Shown piece by piece: positions 39,677 through 52,000 of a stretch of 64,000 nucleotides of DNA. The stretch's first letter is position 1. Each line of letters opens with the position of its first letter. A model generated the notes under the pieces. It was not told where the DNA came from, did not search any database, and was given only the letters and a program-made list of their open reading frames with translations. Origin of the DNA: Dipetalonema caudispina (taxonomy: Eukaryota > Nematoda > Chromadorea > Rhabditida > Onchocercidae). A program made the position numbers and the translations under genes. Where the stretch lies: contig JABVXV010000064.1 in NCBI GenBank assembly GCA_013365325.1, positions 186,001-250,000 on the forward strand. The letters are read 5' to 3'.

Positions 39677-40059
39677 TCATTTCAACTTTTTTTTAGTAAC
39701 ATTTCGAGGTTTTTTGGTCTTTGATTGCTTCGTACTATTTGTGCCAACTATTGGTGTCATAATTTTCTTAGTTACTACAGTTCTTATAGTAGTAGGACGA
39801 GTCGTAAATGTAAATTTTACACTAAAATTATGAATATTTGGGAGAATAAGCTTTCTATATTGGATACGATAATATTCTTCTGCTTCTTGATCATCATCAA
39901 AATCCGGATAATCTCGCTTGAACGGCCGTGCTTCTGTCCAAAATCGTTTTTTCCGGTGTACTGACAACATTTTGGATTGCTGCAATTTTCCTGGTAACAT
40001 TTCATAATTCCGGACACTGTTCGTGCTACTTATCGGCATGATCATCAACAGTATGGAAT
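39677..40059 (-). CDS. Terminal exon of the ERICH3-like gene
   Basis: The acceptor CATTTCATTCAG is followed by 127 codons, including RKKRFWTEARPFKRDYPDFD and EEYYRIQYRKLILPNIHNF, then a Thr/Lys-rich end (TKKPRNVTKKKLK) before TGA. It is phase-compatible with the exons before it, and an AATAAA follows. The composition is basic, unlike the acidic exon 7, so it could instead begin a separate small gene at MIMPISS. The stop depends on an A8 run: another frame after that run stays open for 34 more codons. Confidence 0.55.
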
Positions 40060-43000
40060 CTGAATGAAATTGTCGTGAACAAAAATAGATAGCTACTGAT
40101 TATCCTTAGAGAAATCAATAAATAAGTAATGAAATAATTTTTTCCTTCAAATTGTTTCGCTTCATAGAAAAAAATCTATGATTATACAAATATAATGATA
40201 CATATATTTGGACTAATTTTCTCTCAGAAATTTTGCAAAACATATTGCTACTGTCTAATTTCAAATTCCATTTCATTTCTACATTTTGGAGAAAAGCCTA
40301 CTTATGCTTCAATTCATAGAAATAAATTCATCGCATGAAATGTAGTCATTAATATGATGGTTACTTTGAATATTAATTAGACAAACCTGGAGAGAAAATT
40401 TTAAATGTTATAAGATAAGATTAACGTGGATAATTAGGTAATGATAACTGATGGATAAAATTAAAACGAGAATATTCCAATTCATCTTTAGAATGAAATT
40501 TTTCACTTCTAGTTATATAGTAATGTACATTTCATTAATTTTTATCTTATTTAAAAAGGCTGAAAATTTATTACCGGTTAGAATAATAAGAGGCAAATAC
40601 ATTTTCAAATTAGTTCCAACCATTTCTTATTCTGAAATCAAATATTACCTAATATTACTGCCAAAACATTCAATTATCAAAGCGAACAACAAGTTAGACA
40701 TAGCTGCGGAAGGAAAAAATTATCAAAATACTCTTTATCTAGTCATATTAGTTATTGATTTTATTATTTTGGGTTGTTCAATTGGTTTTTTTTTTGTCAG
40801 TAATATAATCTGATCACTAGCAACAAAAAAAAAAAAAAAAAACAAATGATCAATAGGACTAGATAAGGAAGTGCCGAGATTAGATAATTAACTGTCGGGA
40901 CTAAATAGATCAAACTGAATTAACAAAAAAGAAAAAAGTAACTATTGACAAAACTGTTCCTCAAACAGTTCAACTAAACAACCCAAAATAATGAGTAAAT
41001 ACCAATAGTTTTATAATTAGCAGCACTAATAATAGTCCACTTTATCGTAAAAATAGATAACTTAAAATTAGCATAATAAATAAAATGTGTAATGAATATT
41101 CAATTAAATGTTTAGTTACCATCCTAAAAAAAAAAAGCTTTGATATGTCAACATTTATCCGTAATATTTGGTAAAATTCCTAATATTTCAACTTGTTAGC
41201 ATTTAAAAATGAACATCAATTTAGTAAATAGTATTCATCAGAAATGAAAATTAGCTGAAGAAAATACGGTAAAGTACTGTCCATAAAAATGATTTCAAAC
41301 TTGCATAAAACTTTTACAAAAGTCGACAATATCGCTCACACCTCTTCCATTAATATTTATATATTTGGAAGAAGGCTGTTTCCGTTGGTTCATCGATGGT
41401 CTAATTCATAAATGATTGGAATTAATAAATTGCATTTTATTTCGTTATTTCATAATTTGTATTTTAAGTTGTTAATTTGCTTTTTTGAATGCTTTTTTCT
41501 TCTCTCGCTTTCATCGTTTTCTCCTTCCACCCGGTTTACTGCTTCATTTACAGATTTTTCTTCATTTAAACGACATTAATGAATTCGCAACGAATTTTGA
41601 TTTTTGATATATTTTTAAGTGATATCTTACTTAGAGTATTGCATGGTATAATATCATCTGAAATTATCAATCAATAACTTTTCTCTCATTTAGCTTATTC
41701 CGGATTCCTACCGGGAGAGTCAAAATGGAACAAATTCTCTATGGAAAATATTCCTTTTTTCTCCTCCATACATGAGATAATGATTGGAATTCAAGTGGAA
41801 GAAATAATTAGATAAGATAACCAGACTTAAATGGGAAAACATACTCATGCTGTCATGTACAAAAAATGTCCTATGGCCAAGTATAGTGTTTTGCTATGAT
41901 CTAATACCATTCATTTAGGCCATATATTCCAAATTATTATTATCATCATCGATTAAAGCAATGTTAATATCATTGCTCGCATGTTGAACGATATCCGAAA
42001 AATATTTGTTACTTTACTTTTTTTTACTTTAACTAATTTGTGTTATTTTAAAAAAAAAAAGAAAAAGAAAAGAAGAAAAACAAATCACAACAATAATCAT
42101 TATTTTATACTGGAAAACATAATACTTGAAAACACAAATATTTAAAAACAAAAATGATGATAATTTAATGCTGATCTAATATCTCAACATATGAACAAAA
42201 AAGAACTAACAGCGATAAAGAAAAAAAAAAGATATTTTGGGGAATTTCGAATATTTTATACATTAAAACAACGAATATGTAAACAGTTAATCATTTAATT
42301 AATCAATAAATAGAGAGAATTTTCTGTAAAATTTCTTACTTTTGGAATGAATTAAATAATTCTTTCTCTATCAACTGAAATAAATAATTTTATTAAAAAG
42401 GAAATGCTTAATAAATTGAACAATATTTTCAAAATACTCTTAAACCATTGGTTATCATAACATTATTATTGTAAATAGCACTTTTAACTTTTACCAGAAA
42501 TAATTTAAAATAGAAAAAATTGCTCGAGACAATTTCATTCCCTAAAACAAAAACATTCGGATTTTCATGATTCAACAACATTTCAATATTTTGATCATCG
42601 GATGATATTGTTGTTTCAACAGAATGCCTAACAATAATTTAAACTTGCATCATTCTTTTTTAAAAAATTCATTTATTCATTTATCATTTTTCTCTGTGCT
42701 AGAACAACTTTCGTGAAAGATATTAATTGCAACATGCTTGAATCTATCATCTTTTTGTGAAGTTCAGATTTCAGTAAACTTACCTGGTGAACTTAATTTT
42801 AGCAAACTCACTTTTTTAATAACAGCAAAAGATGCTATCAAAGGAGAAAGGTTGCAAACTTTTTTTTTTTGTTTTATAATATTTTTTGAAAGATTTTCAA
42901 TCAGAAATCTTGGCAAAAAAAAAAATCGGACTTACTCGTATTTCACATTCAAGATCTTGTAAGTTCTAAGAAATTTTTTTTTTTTAATTGTACAAAATTT

Positions 43001-46000
43001 AACTCTGTCTTTTCTCTTTAACTATTTCATATACGATGATTTATGGATAATTCAATAATTTTAAAATCCGAACAGCTTCCTTTACAACTATCGGGAAGTT
43101 CTCTACCGCTGCTTTGCAAAACATTCACACAGCTATGTAACTGAGAATTTACACAATATTATAGAGATAATAGAAATTTAGCCTTTTTTTTTCTCTTTAA
43201 TCCGTAATGCTACTATCTGTTTTAACTTCATAAAGCATGCATGCAAATGACATTGCATGATATTATCTGCAGAATGCATGCATGATATAATCCATCTTTT
43301 TTTAAATATATAAACTGCAAACAACAGAAAGAAATGCATTCCTTGGAAAAAATATTAGGAAAAAGCCGTATAAGACGGTAGCTATTCGAATTTTAAAAAT
43401 TTTTTAAAATTTCTTAACAAAAGCAAAAAAAAAAAGAAGAAAAGCGCAAATGCTTTTAGGAATTGCTATATGTCTGTTATCATCGTTAAATTTCCCATTC
43501 CATCCATTTATCTTTTGCGGTATTTCTTGTTCAACTGACAGAGTGTTCTCCTAAAAAAAAAAAGAAAAGAAGAACGAAACGGAAAAATTTTGAAACAATA
43601 GTGAAATTTATCATCCATTACTTCCAACATTAACATTAACTGGGTGGATCTTATTTCATTTACTAAAAAAAGAAAACAAAATTATCTCAACTATGTTCTT
43701 TCTTTTTTATAATTTTAAAATTTAATCATCAAAGCGGCGAGAGAGCTAATACATTACTGTATTTTTATCAATCGTCTGATAACTAACATATAAACATTTT
43801 TCTGAGTGATAAGGAATAAATGATAAAAAGCAATGTCTTTATCAATCATCAATAAATTATTAATTATCTACAATTTGTCTATTAAATTTCGAACAGCAAT
43901 ATCATTTCTAAGACTTAATAGCACAATAAATATTTTGCTAAACGATAAGGATATGATTGATAAGAAAAAAAAATGTTTTTATCATTACTTTTTTTAGAAA
44001 ATTCTCCAAATAATATTTTTTTTTAGAAACAAATTAGTTGTTAGATAAATGATTCATAATTTGACTGATAAAATTTTAACAGTAATGTTATCTCTAAGGT
44101 TTACTAGTTCATTTTCAGATGATAAGGATATAAGTGATAAGGGTAATGTTCTTATCATTTATCAAGTATTACTAATTGTCCATTTCAACATCTTTAAAAC
44201 ACTTACTGTTCACATTAATAGCTTCACGTTCTTCTGTTCCTCCATTATTTGATTCCAACGATAGATGTTCATCGGTAAGTGTACTATGTTGTCCCATTTC
44301 TTGCTATAAAATACGTACAATTAATTTTTTAGTTTGAAAATTAAAAAAAAAAGACTGAAAATTTCATAAATTTTCATATATTTTCGTAACTATTCCATTC
44401 CTAACTTTTTAAATTTTCGAAAAATGAATAAGTAAATAAATTTGATAATACATACAAACCTCACGCTTTATTGATTTCATATGGACGGTTTCTTGCATTG
44501 CTGAAATATTTGCATTCACATCAGCTGCACAAATATTCGATTCATTGAGCACATCTGATGGAATATATTGCATATCATAAACTTTCCATTCCGGATTTCC
44601 GTTTGTATCACTGACTAACGGAATTTTTTCATTAACAATCTCAGAAACATCGTCATTCGGAGCATAATAATTGATGAATTTATCCTCAGATAACAGCAAC
44701 GAATCATTTACGGAACCCAAAATTAGTTGACCATCTGCGGTTACACCGTTGATAACCCAACGATAGTTTGGCAACATATTGTTAGTGGATGATCTACTAT
44801 TATTGATTTGAGGAATTTCCGACATTAATTTTTCATTTTCGAGTTCCAGTTCTTGTGCACATTCTACTACGGGTCTGATCAGTTCGGTATCTTTAGGAAA
44901 GTCTTCAATTGTATAACTTCCTCTTTGCTGTAGTAGAATATCGTGTCCAATATTTGATTCATGTCCACTTAGCATAAAATGATCTCGTCCTCCTTGAAGT
45001 TCTCGTGTAATATCAGTATGATAAGGATGTGATACGATGTTCAATTCTCCTGTAGTATCACATAATTCCGATACTTTCGAACTCTCATCAGAATCATTCG
45101 CTTTGACTGTAAGCATGGATGAAAAAATATTAGAGTGAGAGTTAAGATTTTCAACCCGTCTTTGCAAAGCTTCGTCAGATTCTGATATTGGAGAACTAAT
45201 CTCTGAAATCTGATCTGGAAATTCAAGAATACATTCCGGAACAGATACTACACTGTTATCTATTTTCTGAATTTCATCTTTTTCTTCTTCTTCTTCTGAA
45301 GCCTCACTTGTTTTACTTCTGTTTTCAGCTGATTGGGCAACATTTTGTACCATATCATGCATGTATTGTTGCAAAAATTCATTCAGCTGTCCCCTCATCA
45401 ATTGCTTTCCGTCATCTATTTCTTTCGGAACACCATTTCCAACCGAAGTTATCACTTCTTCACTCTTGGATATTTCTGTTTGCTCCAGATCTTTAGTTCT
45501 TTCTAGCAGCAGTTTTTGCTGATCCAATGTTTCAGCATTAGCTTCTGTTTGGAACTGTTCTTGAAGCTCGACCGTTTCTGCATCAGATTGTATCGTTAAT
45601 TTCTCCACATTTTCCTCATCCGAAACTGTTGTCTCATCACTACAAACCACAATTTTTGGGATTTCTTCACTGTATTTAGACTTTCCTGCAACAGTTATTT
45701 GCTCCAAGTACTCATGTGTACAAGTTTCTGACGGTAGCTGTTCTCGAGAAGCATAATGTGCTTCCGGTAATATTTCATTTTCCTCATCAACTTCGATTCT
45801 TCTTTCCATTTCCTCAACAGCTTCTATTCTTCTTTCCATTTCTTCCGTATTTCTTTCGGGAATGTCTGCTACTGAATTCCCAGATTTCTCCTCAGAAGTT
45901 AATTCAGAATTTGATTCTATCGAAGTTATATCCGATCTGGGAATGTTCGATACGAATGAAAATCCAGTACCTTCAGATGATTCAAAGTCCACTTTCATTG

Positions 46001-49000
46001 AATTAAGTTCATCAGTGGATTTATCCCGAACAAGATTTTCCATCTCTTCTGTGTCACATTCTTTCTCCAAGAGATGATTAGCATCTGCCATCATTGTATC
46101 CAAAGTGCTCGAAATGAGAGCATTTATTTGGCCATCCAATTCTTGCTTCATTCTTTCGGATGGAGTTAAAATAAACATGCCAGTAATAACAGGTTCCGAA
46201 TTATTCGTCAAGCCCTCAATTATCAAATTTTCAGGATTCAATAATATTACTTCCGGGAGTTCCTTTTTTTCCGCTGCAATCATTTCACCAGTTTCTGGTG
46301 TAGTTTCCTGGACTACTGTTTTATTTTCTTCAACTGGTGCATAATCATGCACTGAGCTTTTCATGCATTGAGAGAATTGCTGAATCACAGAATCTCTTCC
46401 AACTGATTCAGTTTCTGATTCTGGCGTTTCTGATTCAGCTTGCAAGACATCATTGACTTTTTGAAATCCGTTGTTTGTAATTTCCATTCCGGCTCTTGCT
46501 TCTGCCTCTAAAACCTCTACTTCTAACGTTGCTTCTGGTACTTCTTTCTTTTCCTGTTGCAATTCCATGCTTCCGATAATTTCTTCATTGACTTTAGAAT
46601 GGGAATTTTCAATTAAAGGTGCATCATTCATGGAAACATCAAATACAGAAACAATTGATTCTGGATTTTCTTCAGTTTGAGTTTGAGATTTACTATCCGA
46701 TTCCAGATCGTCTACGTCTGCAACCGGTTGTTGAATTTTCGCTTTAAGAACTCCATCAATCACCTTGTTTTCGGTTCCAATTTTTTCTTGATATTTTAAC
46801 TGTTCAGAGACTAAACAAGCAGGAAGTTTTTCCATCTGGAAAACGTCTTTCGCAGATTCTAATTCATCCCTTTCTGTTATGCCATTTACAATTTCCATTC
46901 TTTCATTCAAATCTCCAGCATTAGACATCTCTTGTTCATTTTCAAAGGAATCTTTCAGTTGTTCGAAAGAAATTTCCGATTTCGGCAGCTTTAAAGATTC
47001 ATCATTTGTCACAGATGTTTCCGAGTCTGGCACCAGAATCGCTTCTGGTGACTTTGACGATCTCTCAATAGCATGTTCTTCCTCGCTTTGATCAGCTGCT
47101 GATTCAGTCTTGAGAACTTCTTGTTCACCATCTGAAAATTCGATTTCAGTGTAAGACACATTGCTTTCTAGTTTTTCGACAGAATTAACTTTTTCCGGGA
47201 ATATCGCAAAAGACACCAAACCTTCGTCACTTGAAATAGGATCGTCCATTGCTTCTGCCAAGTTCTTTTCTGTAGCAAGAATTTCCTCTTTTGAATCTGT
47301 TAAATAAATTTCAGGTAACACAACGGGATCATGTCCTTTCAGCTTTCCATCAGGCGATATTTCCAAAGTTTCTCCATTGGTTACTGTAAATTCATTTACA
47401 TCCCATCCAGTTTCATTTGATGGCACTTTTTGGTTTGCCATTTCAATTTCAGTATACGAAAAAGTGTTATTATCTGCAGGCATTATCTCAGGTTCTTTAA
47501 CAGGTATTTCAACACCATTCATTTCCGGTAGTTTATCTTCGGGAAATATAGGCTCTTCTGCTTCCGAAGTGAGCATTTCTATCGGTGGCGGAATAATTTC
47601 ACCAGGTTTTTCAAATTCTCCTATGGTCATTTTATCTTCTACGAGTTTCAACGCTTCGTTAGGTGATTCTTCGAACATTTCTTCTGACTGGTTTTGATCC
47701 TGTTGGTTGTCGATTTGTACAATTCCTTTTTCAGCAATTAAATTCTCACCTGTAAATAATCTTTCCGACTTATTTTCTGTTTCTATCACATTTCCAGCTA
47801 ATCTTTGGTCTTCCTCAATCTCTTTCGGTGATATCATTCCATGCGAATCAGTTTCATTCGGGAAGGAATCAGTAGAAGCTTCATGACTCATAGGATTTTC
47901 TACTGCTTCAGATGCTGCCCATTTGGAAACAGGAGGAGCTTCTGAGATGCCTCTCATATTTACCGTTTCCAATTCTGTTTTCTCCGATATTTCTGGCGAC
48001 AAATCGAATGGCAAATTTGAATTTTGTTCATCTCCAACTTTTAATTGCTCGATTTTTGGTTCTTCAATCATTTGCTCCGATACATTTGATTGAGATCTCT
48101 TTTCATCATCTGCTGGCATTGTTAGGTGCTCCAACGGCGAAGCTGACTTCTCAGATACTGTTTCTTTTCCGGGTATCAAATCTATACTTTCCGGTGAAGT
48201 AACGCCCGAATACACTTCTCGTTCATCATCAAAATTTAATGGAGATTCTTCACTTCTACGCTCAACTGATTCCATTTTTGACTTGGCGATTAGTTTACGA
48301 GCAGCAGAAACTGTCGCTTGAACATCAGTTAATTCTGAATCGGTTTTCGGTTTTATTTTCTGGGCTACTCCTAATGGCTTACGTCCCGTCGGTATTGCTG
48401 TTGTTTTTTGAGTTACTTTTTTTGATTCTATTGGAGTTGACCTGAAAATTTTCTCCTTTCCAAATTTAGTAAATGGAAACTATCAAAACTGTACATTTGA
48501 AACATTTCAGCAAAATCGACAGGACTATTTTATTATTATTCAATATCATGAATTGCCTAATATATATGCACACTAAAATCTCAATTTTTTCTTTGAATTC
48601 TAACGTAGGGAATTTCGGAATATGATCTAACAACGATCGATTCGTGCTTATCTCTTGATTTGTTTGCTTACAATTTTCTCTAAATTAATTAAACCATTCA
48701 GATATGTTAATTAAATGAAATTTCTGGCATCAAATGAATTATCCGATCGTATCAGAAAAATCAAAAGTTTGAACAATATTTAAAAATAAAAAAAAAGGTC
48801 TGATTTAATTACTTTCTTGTACGTGGTGTTTTAGTAACATTAGTGTTATTGATTGCTGTTGGACCACTTTTTACGTTTCGTGAAACGGCAGGTAACCGAG
48901 CATTATTCTCGGTACTACGTTGACGTTTTGATTGTGAATGTCTATTATGGGAATTATCGGATACACCATTCCGTTGTGATTGCGGTTTACTGGAACGACT

Positions 49001-52000
49001 ACGATGTTGATTCAATGATTGAATACTCCTGAAAGAAATTCAATAACAAAACAGAAAGCATAAAAGAAACGTAATAAGTAAAGTCTATTAAAATTTCCAA
49101 CATCTTTTTCGACTTTTTGCACTTTTTTTCTAGTAATTTATTTATATAAATTATAGTACTATTCTTGGCCTCAATATTTTTTTTTTTTTTTGATGAAAAA
49201 TGTAAGAAAAGTCAAAAAAAAAATTTTATGAGGAATTCATAAAAATCTTATGGGATTATAATAATTAATTTTGATATACATTATATAACTACATTTTTTT
49301 TTTTTGAAAAATACTGGAAACAATAATAAAAGAGAATGATGATCTCTTTTTTTTTCAATTTACTAATAGAATGAAGCTTTAATCCAAAATATTTAACAAT
49401 TATCTTATATATCAAAATATATTAGTTATAACGATATGGTAAACTTACCTTTTATATTGAAGTTTTATACCTATTTATTCTCATATACAATACTTTTTTT
49501 TTGGGATAGAATAACATATTTATAAATTTTAAAATAAAATTTGAACAAAAAAAAAGTGTTAAAAATGAGAAATAAATAAGAATGAATGAGAAGCTTAAAT
49601 ATTTTTTTCCCTTCTTGATGCATCCAACATATAATATTTTTTGATATATCATTCTGTTATTTTTTTTTTCTTCCGTTTCTATTTTATTTTACAAAAATAT
49701 TTGCAAACAGAAATTGTTACCGTTTGTTTGTGTTTGCTACATAGATTGAATTAAAGTTGATAATTTTATGAATTCATGCATTTTTATTCCCTTCCATAAA
49801 ATATGCAAATGGCTATGACCTTTAGTTACTATATATAATAACATTGTCCATTCCAAATTTTGATACCCAAATGATTTTAATGTTAATTTTAATTCAGTAC
49901 CTGGTATAAACTAGTACTATTCAGATCTTTTATTTTGTCTGGTTATTAAAATCGATCGATTCCTTACTAAAAATATTTGGAAAATTGAATCATTTAAAAT
50001 CATTAGGTATTTGAAAATTAATTCTTATAGATTTAAGAATTTAAAAATTATTTCAATACATATAGCATATATATTTTGAAAATGTAAATTGAGGAAGATT
50101 ATACTACTGTAAAACAATGAGATTTTTTTCTCTTAATTTTCGATAAAATAAACATTTTGCATGTATCATTTCCAAGGATGCATCTGAAAAGGAATACAAT
50201 ATTTATACGATCGATGACGGATCATAAATAGTAATTTCAGTGTTTGTGGTTGGTTTGAATACCTCAAGGTCGGTTGTTCATAAAGATTGCTTTGTGTAGT
50301 AGAAGAAGTAATAGTAGTAGTAGTGGTAGTGGTAATGGTAGTGGTAGGCGTAGTATCGGTCAAACTGGGTAGTGACCTGCGCCTGAAGAACCACGACACT
50401 TGTGGATCATTTTGATGTCGTGCTACTGAAAATGGTCCAAATGAAACTTGACGAAAGCGTTCCAAACGGCTTAATTGACGTCGCAACTGCTCCATATAGA
50501 GGGCTAATGTTTCGTCATCCAACTTTAAAAGAAAAAGAAAATATGACAATAATTTTATGCAAAAAAAAAAGAAAAAAAAAAGTGAAAAAGTAAATTCCAT
50601 AATGCGAAATTTATTTTTTTGTTTAAAATTAATTTTAAACTTCATATAAATGTTATCATCAAGCTTATCATAATTTGAAAATCGACTTATAATTCTAAGT
50701 TCACTTTTCAAAAACCATATTGCATCTTCTTTTATGTATCTTCGAATTAAAATTCTGAACTTTAACCTTATGTAAGTATCGATATTTAAGTATATTCGTC
50801 GACAATCTATTATAAACCAAAGATGGATTCTCATACATTGGTTCTTCGTTTTCCGCTTCAATTCTTTGCACCAAATCTTTATCATCAGTGCTAGCGGAAG
50901 ATCGCCGCCTTCGTGATTTTTTTATATAACGCCCTGTGAATGAATATAATTAGCAAAAATTTTACTTGTTGAAGATGTTATTTAAAATGTATTCTCATAA
51001 GATTGATCGCAATGCTCATATATCAGATAAATAAAGAATTCGAATTTTTTAAATTTAATTTTCAATCTTCAAATTATTATTTATTACACAAAAAAAGAGA
51101 ACTTTTTCCTTTTCCAATAATAAATGATATTCATTATGATGATTTTTCGCTTTTTTTTTTAATGGATTATAATTTATTTGGTTTTGTAGCATTAGGAAAT
51201 TCTCAAATGTTAGCAAGTGATAAATTAGTTAATTTATTGCAATATTCACAATCGATGATCATTTCAAATCAAAATAAATTAATAATTAAGTGATGGATTA
51301 ATTAAATAAATGAATTTTAAAATAGGTAAACAAATGTAATAAGATATGACTGTGAAGTTAAACATGTATTTCTTTTTTTACCATTCATCTTACAGATTTA
51401 AACTATCTGAACCAGAATATGGATAAACTGGGATTAGCTAAGGATAACACTCGGGTAAAGTAAACCTAGCCTTGAAATCATAAAATAAATCTAAGGTTAA
51501 AGAAAGCAGGGATCATATCAATTACTATTTCATCTTTTTTTATTTATCAGGAAATTTTTTGAAAAAAAAAATTTATTTTAAAAATTTATTTGGAAAGTTG
51601 TTTGGTTATAATAATTAGAAATGTAAAATGATTTTTTTACCTCGACTGAGACTACGTGAAGGTTTTGCTCGATGACAATCACTCGGACTTGCTGCACCAC
51701 TCTGAAATATAAATTAGTAATATTTGAATATTTAAAAGTAATTTTAATATTCATCAAAATTACTAATAAGTTCAAATATTCCAAATAATTCATATCAATA
51801 ATATATGCTTATATATTCAAATTTTTATATCGAATAGATTTTGTTATCAAAAAAAAACTCATTCGAAAAAGGAATATAGCAAAGCTAAATTTTCTTCTAA
51901 GCTGAATTTTTCAACTGAAATAACTGAATAAAATCAAGAAATCATTAAGTTTCAGAAAAAAATTTTTCTTGAAAATATTACTTACTCAAGATTGATTATG

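Larger units (their letters stand above)
40060..44206 (-). other. Long last introns of the ERICH3-like gene
   Basis: About 4.1 kb between exon 8 and the terminal exon, split by the 51-bp micro-exon. It contains a plus-strand frame at 40,493-40,813, a repeat cluster rich in TGATAA/TTATCA at 43,778-44,165 and poly(A) runs. A further exon-like 30-bp segment (acceptor TTTCTTAG, donor CGA followed by GTAAGT) lies near 42,935-42,965 on minus, but its open phases do not fit the neighbouring exons. A plus-strand acceptor-like TCTCATTTAG near 41,695 opens a short coding-like frame (PDSYRESQNGTNSLW). Confidence 0.4.

Noticed and set aside
45308..48445. Several Ser/Phe-rich plus frames
   Set aside because: Antisense shadows of the Glu-rich exon 7; the minus frame is continuous and far longer.
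50166..50885. 239-codon minus frame
   Set aside because: It runs through an intron. The true exons are 50,933-50,767 (another frame) and 50,522-50,263.
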